Shown in pieces: positions 1 through 5,527 of a stretch of DNA of 64,000 bases. This stretch comes from a virus. A program made the position numbers and the translations under genes. Location: positions 1 to 64,000 of the IMG/VR virus record IMGVR_UViG_3300030090_002325; one strand, given 5' to 3'. Each line of letters starts with the position of its first letter. The first letter of the stretch is position 1. The notes beneath the pieces were generated by a model. It had not been told where the DNA came from and searched no databases. It saw nothing but the letters and a program-made list of their open reading frames with translations.

Positions 1-48
1 AAATCATCCGGCAAAGGTATATCTTTTTCCGGAACAATAGTCAACGGC
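1..48 (-). CDS. N-terminus of a gene cut by the left edge
   Basis: A start codon preceded by an AAGGT ribosome-binding site opens a frame reading MPLTIVPEKDIPLPDD that stays open to the edge. It lies just after the lysine-rich gene in the late direction. If the genome is circular, this could be the missing amino end of the terminase truncated at the right edge of the window. That is inference from gene order; sixteen residues are too few to assign a family. Confidence 0.45.
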
Positions 49-50
49 AT

Positions 51-383
51 TTACTTACCTTTTAAATATTGACGATCTTTTATTTTAACGGGGCCGCCTT
101 CTTTATACCCACCTAAAAGATCAGCCCTTTCCTCCATAGTCAAATCAGGTTTAAGAAGCTTTAGTTCTTTTTCAATTCGCTTATCACTCATATCCTTTAT
201 CTTTTTAGGATTCTTTTTACCCTCTAAATAAATAGAATCAAGCGCCAAATCATCCCGGCGTCCTCGTTCTTTTTCTAATTTCCGTTTGTACGATCTTGGT
301 TCTTGCCAGCCTTTGGGTTTTTTACGATCCTTCTTTTTCTTCTTACCCTTCAAAAGTTTTTTTGCTATTGAAATTGCTCCCAT
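51..383 (-). CDS. Lysine-rich hypothetical protein (110 aa)
   Basis: A very basic protein. The N-terminal third is dominated by Lys/Arg clusters and the C-terminal part carries a YKEGGPVKI stretch, one of the GGxV motifs that recur in at least six other proteins of this phage. It is the last complete gene of a three-gene minus-strand block at the left edge. No family is recognised. Its charge and shared motif suggest a DNA-associated or virion protein (inference). The start is supported by a GGAAAG purine tract just upstream. Confidence 0.7.
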   Translation of the reverse strand: MGAISIAKKLLKGKKKKKDRKKPKGWQEPRSYKRKLEKERGRRDDLALDSIYLEGKKNPKKIKDMSDKRIEKELKLLKPDLTMEERADLLGGYKEGGPVKIKDRQYLKGK

Positions 384-384
384 C

Positions 385-843
385 TTACTTTCCTTTTTTC
401 GTTGAATAAGCTTTAGTAAAACCGCGTTTAGCGATACCGTCTACTTTACATTTTTTAACCATACCACCTTTTTTATATTTTTTAGCTTTAGATTTTCCTT
501 TAAGGCCACCACCTGCTTCTGCAGATCTCATGCGTTTATCAAAAGTGTCTTTATATTTTTCTACTTTACCGCCTTCTTTCATAGCCGGGACACGTTTACG
601 ATTTTTTAAAGATTTATACATTGATTTAACACCCCTACCAACTTTAGCATAAGGGAAAAAAGTTTCTGCAGCTAAGATAGCCATGTTTTCTGGTTTGGCC
701 TGTTCTTTTAATGCTTCCTTTGTGTATTTAGGTATATCTTTTATTGTTGCATCCATAGCATCTGCATCTATACCTCGAATATCATACACACTAGGTATCC
801 TAGGTATTTTAAACTTTTTCTTTTTTTGTTTTTTCTTGGCCAT
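385..843 (-). CDS. Lysine-rich hypothetical protein with DGIAxRGxTK tail (152 aa)
   Basis: The start is set at the ATG reading MAKKKQKKKK, one base beyond the upstream stop codon; an in-frame extension inside the upstream gene lacks independent support. The protein has a Lys-rich N-terminus, a short moderately hydrophobic middle (residues about 60-85), then GG motifs (EGGKVEKY, KGGMVKKC) and a C-terminal VDGIAKRGFTKA. The same tail motif ends the next gene upstream (DGIAQRGFTRA) and, as DGIARQGHTKG, a gene near 54.6 kb. Function unknown; probably a virion or DNA-associated protein. Confidence 0.7.
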   Translation of the reverse strand: MAKKKQKKKKFKIPRIPSVYDIRGIDADAMDATIKDIPKYTKEALKEQAKPENMAILAAETFFPYAKVGRGVKSMYKSLKNRKRVPAMKEGGKVEKYKDTFDKRMRSAEAGGGLKGKSKAKKYKKGGMVKKCKVDGIAKRGFTKAYSTKKGK

Positions 844-844
844 C

Positions 845-1588
845 TTATCTATGCTTGGCTCTTGTGAAGCCTCTTTGAGCAATACCGTCAATAGATTTAG
901 ATTTTTTAACACGACCACCGCTGGCATATTTTTTAGGGTTCATATCACCTTTAGCTATGCGTTTTGCTTTTTCTCTTCTTGCCTTAACTTTTGCATAGCC
1001 TTTGTCTACTATTTCTTGTGCTCTTTCTCTTTCTGTTTTTATCCTACCACCGCCAGCTTTTTTAACTGGTCTATCAAATTCACCAGCATCCATTCTTTTT
1101 TGTATTTCTTTTTGTTTTTTGTTTAATGACATGTGTTTAGAAGTACCTGGATCAAAATCAGAAGACTTGGTCACAGGACCTGATTTAGTTTCCGTTTTTT
1201 CTTTTTTCTTTTTCTCCCTTAGTTTTTTCTTTTTTAGTGATTCTGTTTCTTTAACAGTTTTAAGCCTTGGTCTATTTTTCCATAAAGTTTTAAGAATTTC
1301 ACCACCAGCACCAAATTTCTCAACAGGGCCGCCTTCAGCTTTTTTCACTGCTTTCTTTTTCTTTGACTTCTTCCCAAGCATATCTTTTTTCATTTGAGCA
1401 TCTTTTTGTCTTTTTGCTAAATCCTCAGGAAACATATCCATTTGGTCTCTCTTAAGCTTATCCTGTTGCTCTTTAGTAGCTTTCTTAATCGCTTCTGGAC
1501 TTTTTGGTAGTGTGTCGGGAAATAAATCCTCTTGTACTTCCTTAAGTTTCTTAACACCTTTCTTTAGTAATTTTGTCTTTGTGGCCAT
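845..1588 (-). CDS. Lysine-rich hypothetical protein with DGIAxRGxTR tail (247 aa)
   Basis: A strongly basic, low-complexity, probably largely disordered protein. It contains EGGPVEKF, AGGGRIKT and SGGRVKKS motifs and ends in IDGIAQRGFTRAKHR. A good AGGAG ribosome-binding site lies upstream of the start. It is the first gene of the leftward block and follows the pqqA terminator. Its tail motif is shared with the adjacent downstream gene and the gene near 54.6 kb, which suggests a common targeting or packaging role (inference). No enzyme motif is visible. Confidence 0.75.
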   Translation of the reverse strand: MATKTKLLKKGVKKLKEVQEDLFPDTLPKSPEAIKKATKEQQDKLKRDQMDMFPEDLAKRQKDAQMKKDMLGKKSKKKKAVKKAEGGPVEKFGAGGEILKTLWKNRPRLKTVKETESLKKKKLREKKKKEKTETKSGPVTKSSDFDPGTSKHMSLNKKQKEIQKRMDAGEFDRPVKKAGGGRIKTERERAQEIVDKGYAKVKARREKAKRIAKGDMNPKKYASGGRVKKSKSIDGIAQRGFTRAKHR

Positions 1589-1643
1589 TTAAAGTCTCCT
1601 AAAATATTTTTTGATTTTTACACATATATTTGCTAAGCACAAT

Positions 1644-1680
1644 AAAAAAAGGCGTACTAAACGGAGGAGGAGTACGCCTT
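1644..1680 (-). terminator. Rho-independent terminator of pqqA
   Basis: On the minus strand a perfect 10-bp stem (AAGGCGTACT with AGTACGCCTT) and a 12-nt loop are followed by a run of seven U. It lies 26 bases past the pqqA stop codon and before the lysine-rich genes, so pqqA should give a short, separate transcript. Confidence 0.85.
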
Positions 1681-1705
1681 AACCTATAACGAGTAGGAGG
1701 TTATA

Positions 1706-1780
1706 TTATTTATTATTAATATACATAGTGACTTCAAAGCCAAAGCGGATGTCACTGTATTCTGGAGTTTCCCATTTCAT
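1706..1780 (-). CDS. pqqA: PqqA, coenzyme PQQ precursor peptide (24 aa)
   Basis: The peptide starts MKWETPEYSDIR and ends FGFEVTMYINNK. It matches the PqqA family in length (usually 22-29 aa), in the Trp/Pro-containing N-terminus and in the invariant Glu-Val-Thr-x-Tyr core (E16 and Y20). Those are the two residues that PqqE crosslinks, with PqqD as peptide chaperone, to build pyrroloquinoline quinone. A GAGGA ribosome-binding site sits 7 bases before the ATG and a strong terminator follows, so the gene looks like a stand-alone expression unit. No pqqB, C, D, E or F homologue is visible, so maturation would depend on the host (inference). It was found by direct translation of the 'empty' divergent region. 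A chance ORF is unlikely given the match over the whole length plus both signals. Confidence 0.9.
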   Translation of the reverse strand: MKWETPEYSDIRFGFEVTMYINNK

Positions 1781-1920
1781 GTCTTTTTCCTCATTGTTAT
1801 TGTTCACCTATTTACATTTATGCAGGTTTTATGCCAAACCCTCAAAGCCAATAAGACCATAGTTTTTAAAATTTTTCAAATAATTTTTTGGCTAGTATGA
1901 ACCACTTTTGCAAGGGGGGG

Positions 1921-1935
1921 TGTTTCACGTGAAAC
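1921..1935. promoter_or_regulatory. parS: parS-like ParB-binding site
   Basis: The sequence TGTTTCACGTGAAAC contains the perfect 14-bp palindrome GTTTCACGTGAAAC. It matches 15 of 16 positions of the widely conserved bacterial chromosomal parS consensus (TGTTTCACGTGAAACA); the last A is G here. It is flanked by seven G on the left and G6-T-G5 on the right. No parA or parB gene is visible, so host ParB would be the expected ligand (inference). At equal base frequencies a given 14-mer is expected about 0.0002 times in 64 kb. Confidence 0.8.
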
Positions 1936-2067
1936 GGGGGGTGGGGGCCTAGCGATTTTTAAATTTTTTCTGATCGTTTGAGCAAATTTAAGTGTAAAGG
2001 GGTTAGGTGTAACGAAGTGAGATATTGGGTGATGGGGGATAGGTGGGTTCGCCTAGATTTTGCCAAT

Positions 2068-2096
2068 GAACATTTGGCTATGATAGCCATTTGTTC
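2068..2096. repeat. 29-bp palindrome family, copy 1
   Basis: Imperfect dyad with 13-bp arms around a TGA centre; the left arm is GAACATTTGGCTA. It is the most upstream copy, 12 bases before the TTGACT of the first rightward promoter. Family: outer GAAC/GTTC, inner GGCTA/TAGCC, 3-nt centre. Confidence 0.9.
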
Positions 2097-2108
2097 CGAA
2101 CAAATATC

Positions 2109-2136
2109 TTGACTTTGCCAATTTTCCTGTTAGTGT
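2109..2136 (+). promoter_or_regulatory. Rightward early promoter module 1
   Basis: TTGACT, a 16-base spacer, then TAGTGT preceded by an extended -10 TG (TGT). A near copy with identical spacing (TTGACT-16-TAGTGT, also with CTGT before the hexamer) lies at 3868-3895 ahead of the next early gene block. Conservation at two gene starts supports promoter function although the -10 hexamer is weak. Confidence 0.6.
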
Positions 2137-2189
2137 ATTTCTTGTAAGGAACAATCCTGTTCGTTACTTAATCAATGGAGGTTCATCTT

Positions 2190-2933
2190 ATGAATGAATC
2201 AAAAGCGCGTGAACTTTTGGGTATATCAGCCAAAAGTTCGTTTCACCTCAACGCCTCTCAGTTACAGGCGGTAGAGGTTGCAGTCTCTGGTATACAAGAT
2301 TACGAGTTGACATCTGGTCAACTTCGTAACAAGGAGCAAGAGTTAGCTCTTGCGTTCTATAATGTGGTGAGCGACAACGGGGTTATCCCTGTTGAAAGCT
2401 TTGATTACAACACTTGGACTATGGGTAGAAAGCTCATAACCAAAGCTTGTGTTACAGCTTATGAGTTAAGCGAAGATAGAGTACGCCATATTCTTGGCGC
2501 GTCTATTAAGTTACTGACTAATGAAGGTATTGTGGTCGGTGATATTGAAATTCCTGCAATAACTAAACCTGCAAAGGCAACACCTGATGCAGTTCGCATG
2601 AGTGCTAAACGTAAGGCTCAAGCGGAAAAGTTCGATGGTCTCAGTGATTCTCAAATTGAATCGAAAGCTGAGGAATTGGCTCAGGATATGAGTACCATAG
2701 CTGAGGCAGGGGAGTTCGCGGCGGAACTACAAAAACGCAAGAAAGCTCAGGACAAAGCGACTGAGAAAGCCGAGCGTGAAAGTAGAACTGAGCTTAACAA
2801 AGCTGTTCGTAGTAGTCTGAAAGATGTGTCTACTGAGTTGGCAGGTTACATGGCATGGTTAACAAAACATGAACATGATGAATCTGACTTCATAGTTAAA
2901 CAGATTAACGCTTGGAAAGAATACACAAGCTAA
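2190..2933 (+). CDS. First rightward early protein, unknown (247 aa)
   Basis: The start is set at the ATG 8 bases after GGAGG; an upstream in-frame ATG overlaps that site and lacks its own. The protein reads MNESKARELLGISAKSSF at the N-terminus. Residues about 125-215 are helical, charged and coiled-coil-like (repeated Ala/Glu/Lys). No known family is recognised. It is alone between the first promoter module and a strong terminator, next to the repeat-rich region, a position typical of an immediate-early or control protein (inference). Confidence 0.85.
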   Translation: MNESKARELLGISAKSSFHLNASQLQAVEVAVSGIQDYELTSGQLRNKEQELALAFYNVVSDNGVIPVESFDYNTWTMGRKLITKACVTAYELSEDRVRHILGASIKLLTNEGIVVGDIEIPAITKPAKATPDAVRMSAKRKAQAEKFDGLSDSQIESKAEELAQDMSTIAEAGEFAAELQKRKKAQDKATEKAERESRTELNKAVRSSLKDVSTELAGYMAWLTKHEHDESDFIVKQINAWKEYTS

Positions 2934-2951
2934 TTAATCTGGTAGTTAATT

Positions 2952-2980
2952 AAACCCCACCATTTCGGTGGGGTTTTTTT
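2952..2980 (+). terminator. Rho-independent terminator after the first early gene
   Basis: A 10-bp stem (AAACCCCACC with GGTGGGGTTT) and ATTTC loop are followed by a T-run, 18 bases after the stop codon. It separates the first early gene from the repeat-rich region. Confidence 0.88.
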
Positions 2981-2997
2981 ATGCCTGTAATCAATTT

Positions 2998-3026
2998 GAA
3001 CATTTGGTTATGTTAGCCAAATGTTC
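2998..3026. repeat. 29-bp palindrome family, copy 2
   Basis: Arms GAACATTTGGTTA and the complement of GAACATTTGGCTA around TGT. There is one arm mismatch, which would be a G-U pair in RNA. It follows the terminator of the first early gene by 17 bases. Confidence 0.9.
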
Positions 3027-3096
3027 ACCTAGTCAACTTTGTCATCTGATACCTTCCCTCATTTACCTTCCCTTATCATAGTTATACATCTATACA

Positions 3097-3142
3097 ACGG
3101 TCATAAGGGAGTTACATGTACGGTCATAAGGGAGTGTGATGC
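3097..3142. repeat. Tandem 23-bp direct repeat
   Basis: ACGGTCATAAGGGAGT occurs at 3097 and again at 3120, a 23-bp period (about two helical turns). Related inverted CCTTCCCTYAT motifs lie just before it at about 3052 and 3066, and a similar CGGTCATAGGGGAAGG occurs at about 17384. Possible operator cluster; function unknown. Confidence 0.65.
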
Positions 3143-3179
3143 ACTGAACTGGTTTGGTTTGGGGGAAGGTCAACGAAGC

Positions 3180-3208
3180 TAACATTTGGTCATGATAGCC
3201 AAATGTTC
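3180..3208. repeat. 29-bp palindrome family, copy 3
   Basis: Reads TAACATTTGGTCA on the left (first base differs from GAAC) and TAGCCAAATGTTC on the right, around a TGA centre. It lies inside the non-coding region. Confidence 0.85.
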
Positions 3209-3221
3209 ACCGAGTTAACTT

Positions 3222-3238
3222 CGCGACATTGTGTCGCG
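3222..3238. repeat. Short GC-rich hairpin
   Basis: CGCGACA-TTG-TGTCGCG, a perfect 7-bp inverted repeat with a 3-base loop. It is embedded in a degenerate repeated AGTTAACTTCGYGA sequence (about 3212 and 3246). No T-run follows, so it does not look like a terminator. Confidence 0.7.
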
Positions 3239-3277
3239 TTATTGTCAAGTTAACTTCGTGATACTGCATTGCACAAT

Positions 3278-3645
3278 GTGTAATTTTGTAATAATAGGTG
3301 TAATTTTATAAACGTAGTAATAGCAAGGGTTTCAGCTGTATTATTACATTATTACATTATTACACTAAATAAATTAGCTTTAGCAAAATAAAAATTGATC
3401 AAAATATACCATCTGTATATTCTTCGTTATCTTCGTTCAAAGAAGATACGCAGTGCAGAGTTCTTGGCAAAAACGTGTAATTTTGTAATTTTACTTAGTT
3501 ATCATACACATAGCGTGTAATGATACAAAGCTAACGAAGCTCAAACATGTAATTTTACTTACTATTCAATAACTTAAGGTGTAATTTTATACTCATTCAA
3601 ATCTGTAATTTTACACGCAAATCAAACACTTAATAAAATTACGTC
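3278..3645. repeat. Iteron-like array of TGTAATTTTR motifs
   Basis: Copies or close variants begin near 3278, 3299, 3474, 3513, 3546, 3577 and 3603, with an inverted version near 3630 and a TATTATTACATTATTACATTATTACAC run at about 3340-3364 written here only as the repeated unit ATTAC. Spacing is irregular and orientation mostly the same. The stretch is very AT-rich. It resembles initiator-binding iterons or a cluster of regulator sites. Confidence 0.7.
3405..3419. promoter_or_regulatory. TATAC-CATCT-GTATA palindrome, copy 1
   Basis: A 15-bp dyad with 5-bp arms and a fixed CATCT centre. Three further identical copies occur at 3732-3746, 3764-3778 and 3777-3791. The constant non-palindromic centre argues for a specific protein-binding site. 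Confidence 0.65.
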
Positions 3646-3731
3646 AAATCAATCCTCTTCCGACATTATGACGTTCTCCCCTCATTCACCACCCAATACG
3701 ACAAAATGTCTATACAGAACGTATATTTATT

Positions 3732-3791
3732 TATACCATCTGTATAGACAAAATTGTACCTTTTATACCATCTGTATATACCATCTGTATA
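3732..3791. promoter_or_regulatory. TATAC-CATCT-GTATA palindromes, copies 2-4
   Basis: Three identical 15-bp dyads at 3732, 3764 and 3777; the last two share two bases and lie 13 bp apart. They sit about 80-135 bases upstream of promoter module 2, as expected of an operator cluster (inference). Confidence 0.65.
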
Positions 3792-3867
3792 TCATTTTAC
3801 TTTGGAGCATCACCAACCCCAAAACTATGTTCACCCCATTTAGGCGACAAAATGTCGAACATTAAAC

Positions 3868-3895
3868 TTGACTTTATCAATAATTCTGTTAGTGT
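3868..3895 (+). promoter_or_regulatory. Rightward early promoter module 2
   Basis: TTGACT, 16-base spacer, TAGTGT, with CTGT before the hexamer, matching module 1 at 2109 in sequence and spacing. A GATATA lies immediately downstream as an alternative -10. The next gene begins about 200 bases later after a 29-bp palindrome. Confidence 0.6.
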
Positions 3896-3949
3896 GATAT
3901 ACATGGGGAGAAGGTATAAATGTTCGCACTGGCGGACTTTATACACCTC

Positions 3950-3978
3950 GAACAAATGGTTATGTTAGCCACTTGTTC
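3950..3978. repeat. 29-bp palindrome family, copy 4
   Basis: Left arm GAACAAATGGTTA, right arm TAGCCACTTGTTC, centre TGT. It would lie in the leader RNA between promoter module 2 and the first gene of this block. Confidence 0.9.
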
Positions 3979-4092
3979 ACACCATTTCGAGTGGTATAAG
4001 AGGAAGATTACAGGGACAAAGTTAACCTCTCTCCATTGATTGGAAAGGATACCGTAAGACTTATACCACTCACTTTTAAAAGGAGAATCAAC

Positions 4093-4317
4093 ATGGCACT
4101 TCGTCAACCTGAAACTAAAGCTGACGTGTACGCATACTTAGATTCTGAACAACGCGCGGCTCTCTATGGCGCACTAAGACATATTAATACTGACGCACAA
4201 CGAGCGTTCTTTTTTGAGGTCTTAGGTAGCAAGTTCTTTCTTAAAGGACGTGGGTTTTCAGACGCTCTACACAGTGCAAAATCAGCATTCGTTGATAAAT
4301 TTGTTTATCGTAAATAA
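4093..4317 (+). CDS. Small early protein, unknown (74 aa)
   Basis: The start is the ATG after AAAAGGAGAATCAAC. A longer in-frame start upstream is rejected because this site is strong and is repeated almost letter for letter before the next gene. The protein begins MALRQPETKADVYAYLD and is mainly helical with a basic C-terminus. No family recognised. It is the first gene of the long rightward block after promoter module 2. Confidence 0.75.
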   Translation: MALRQPETKADVYAYLDSEQRAALYGALRHINTDAQRAFFFEVLGSKFFLKGRGFSDALHSAKSAFVDKFVYRK

Positions 4318-4330
4318 GTTAACATCACCA

Positions 4331-4359
4331 GAACAAACGGCTACGTTAGCCGTTTGTTC
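4331..4359. repeat. 29-bp palindrome family, copy 5 (perfect)
   Basis: A perfect dyad: GAACAAACGGCTA, CGT centre, then the exact reverse complement of the left arm. It is followed by ACTTTTT, so in RNA it would look like a weak terminator or attenuator just before the next ribosome-binding site. Confidence 0.93.
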
Positions 4360-4381
4360 ACTTTTTAAAAGGAGAATCAAC

Positions 4382-4561
4382 ATGACGGTATCAAACAAAG
4401 AGCACAAGATGCTCGAACTCGCAGGATATTTCTACCACTCAGCTCACAGATGGTCAGCACCCATGTGTGTCCTTCAAGCATGTAAAGAGTACAACATATC
4501 TTTACACCCACATATGTTCCGACTGTTCACCTTACACCTCACACACGGAGCAACCATATAA
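4382..4561 (+). CDS. Small early protein, unknown (59 aa)
   Basis: Begins MTVSNKEHKMLELAGYF, after the same TTTTTAAAAGGAGAATCAAC leader that precedes the previous gene. It is rich in His, Cys and aromatic residues, without a clear metal-binding pattern. The duplicated leader suggests shared translational control. Unknown function. Confidence 0.7.
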   Translation: MTVSNKEHKMLELAGYFYHSAHRWSAPMCVLQACKEYNISLHPHMFRLFTLHLTHGATI

Positions 4562-4581
4562 CACCAACATTCACAACCCCC

Positions 4582-4610
4582 GAACTTGTGGCTCGTATAG
4601 CCATTTGTTC
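4582..4610. repeat. 29-bp palindrome family, copy 6
   Basis: Left half GAACTTGTGGCT, right half AGCCATTTGTTC, with a CGTAT centre. It lies 24 bases before the next gene and just before its ribosome-binding site. Confidence 0.88.
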
Positions 4611-4633
4611 GGGATTTCATAGGAGTAAATAAC

Positions 4634-4849
4634 ATGAAACTAAAAGACACAATAGAAATAGCTAGTCTTGACGATGGCGACATTATCGCAGTCAATGAAG
4701 AACATGATGTGGGAGAGATAGCCATAGCAGGTTCGACTGAAGATTTTATAGAGCATGAAATGCATAAAGCCAATAACACAGAGGGAGAAGATTTGGCGAA
4801 GGGTACATACATTCTACTAAAAGCCGTAGGCACGTTGGAGGTGAAGTAA
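4634..4849 (+). CDS. Small acidic protein, unknown (71 aa)
   Basis: Begins MKLKDTIEIASLDDGD and contains repeated short beta-like stretches with many acidic residues. An AGGAG site precedes the start. Its stop codon overlaps the next start by one base (TAATG), so the two are translationally coupled. No family recognised. Confidence 0.75.
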   Translation: MKLKDTIEIASLDDGDIIAVNEEHDVGEIAIAGSTEDFIEHEMHKANNTEGEDLAKGTYILLKAVGTLEVK

Positions 4850-5112
4850 TGAGTAGATATTTAGCTACGGAAACAAGAGATAAAAAAGACAAAAGACGTA
4901 GTAAGCGTTGGTTCAAAAGAAAATACTCCAGTTCGAGAAAGGTTAATACTCATGGGTGTATGTACTCCAAGAGCCAAGCTGAAAGGGCGAGTGCTATAGC
5001 GGAAACTGGTTTTGGAATACTGCCTTTAGAATATAGAAAAATGCGTAGAAGAAATGGTGGTGCTTGGGGAAGAGTTAGTTTTCGGTTATTGGAAAAATGG
5101 AAAACAGCATAG
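4849..5112 (+). CDS. Small basic protein, unknown (87 aa)
   Basis: A strongly basic protein (Lys/Arg-rich throughout, for example DKKDKRRSKRWFKRKY) that starts on the stop of the previous acidic protein. The opposite charges and coupling could reflect a pair that acts together (inference only). No recognised domain. Confidence 0.75.
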   Translation: MSRYLATETRDKKDKRRSKRWFKRKYSSSRKVNTHGCMYSKSQAERASAIAETGFGILPLEYRKMRRRNGGAWGRVSFRLLEKWKTA

Positions 5113-5123
5113 GAGGAAACCAC

Positions 5124-5252
5124 ATGAAAACCATCACCATTGAAGTTATGGGAGGTTGTGTTGTTGATGTAAATAACCTACCCGAAGGATATACCTATGA
5201 GATTTATGACCACGATTTAACTGATGAGGAGGAAGTAAATGAGAAAATCTAA
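5124..5252 (+). CDS. Small protein, unknown (42 aa)
   Basis: Starts MKTITIEVMGGCVVDVNNLP and ends in an acidic helix (TDEEEVNEKI). AGGAGG lies 7 bases before the ATG. It fits between its neighbours with a short gap upstream and a 14-base overlap downstream. The N-terminal half looks like a small beta-hairpin unit seen in many tiny phage proteins; function unknown. Confidence 0.7.
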   Translation: MKTITIEVMGGCVVDVNNLPEGYTYEIYDHDLTDEEEVNEKI

Positions 5253-5358
5253 AGAAAGAAAGCAGAAACGCAAGAGACTATTGGCATCACAAATTCGCAA
5301 GAAACGTGAAGAGAAAGAGGCCAAACGTAAAGCTAAAGAGGAGGCTAAAAATGCCTAA
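5239..5358 (+). CDS. Tiny lysine/arginine-rich protein (39 aa)
   Basis: Almost entirely Lys, Arg, Glu and Ala (MRKSKERKQKRKRLLA and onward), predicted as one long charged helix. Its start has a GAGGAGG site and lies inside the end of the previous gene; its stop overlaps the next start by 8 bases. The composition is compatible with nucleic-acid binding but proves nothing. Confidence 0.6.
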   Translation: MRKSKERKQKRKRLLASQIRKKREEKEAKRKAKEEAKNA

Positions 5359-5527
5359 ATACGAAGTAACTTTCCTAGACCATTTTGAAGCAGATAAGGT
5401 AGAAGATATATATGAATGGTTACTTACTTATATGGAAGAGTGTGTAAGGAATGAAGATGTCGAAGGGTTTAATTTTAGATTAATAAATGAGGAGGAGGAG
5501 AATGCGGAACAAACTCAAAAGACTTAA
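5351..5527 (+). CDS. Small acidic protein, unknown (58 aa)
   Basis: The start is set at MPKYEVTFLDHFEADKV, 6 bases after GAGGAGG; an earlier in-frame start inside the previous gene is less likely. Beta strand then acidic helix, with a Glu-rich tail. Unknown function; overlaps the next gene by 26 bases. Confidence 0.7.
   Translation: MPKYEVTFLDHFEADKVEDIYEWLLTYMEECVRNEDVEGFNFRLINEEEENAEQTQKT

Larger units (their letters stand above)
1781..2189. other. Divergent control region between leftward and rightward genes
   Basis: About 400 bases without a recognisable gene separate pqqA (leftward) from the first early gene (rightward). It holds an AT-rich stretch before pqqA, G-runs flanking a parS-like palindrome, a G-rich stretch on the plus strand to about 2050, one 29-bp palindrome and a promoter-like module. 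A smaller inverted repeat, GAACA-N4-TGTTC, lies at about 2149-2162 just before the early gene. Leftward promoters must lie here too, but none is clear enough to call. Confidence 0.6.
2981..4092. other. 1.1 kb non-coding repeat-rich region, candidate origin and control region
   Basis: No convincing gene on either strand. The region holds three 29-bp palindromes, a 23-bp tandem repeat, a GC-rich hairpin, at least eight iterated TGTAATTTTR motifs in an AT-rich stretch, four TATAC-CATCT-GTATA palindromes and a promoter module before the next gene. Iterons in AT-rich DNA beside early genes are typical of replication origins or clustered repressor sites. Which applies here is not settled by sequence alone. 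Confidence 0.6.

Noticed and set aside
683-1397. Rightward Phe/Ser-rich frames opposite the lysine-rich genes
   Set aside because: Poly-Phe/Ser translation is the antisense of Lys/Arg-rich codons, the usual shadow pattern.
3278-3791. Possible CRISPR array
   Set aside because: Repeats are about 10-15 bp, irregularly spaced and sometimes overlapping, without unique spacers of constant length; cas1 and cas2 are absent.
3668-3865. 65-codon rightward frame in the repeat region
   Set aside because: Composed of the AT-rich operator repeats, Tyr/Ile/Leu-biased, with no ribosome-binding site.
3889-4107. 72-codon leftward frame
   Set aside because: Overlaps promoter module 2, a 29-bp palindrome and the start of a well-supported rightward gene; no ribosome-binding site.
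4331-4370. Palindrome copy 5 as a simple terminator
   Set aside because: It has a T-run, but the other eight copies do not, and genes continue directly after it; a regulatory dyad explains the family better.
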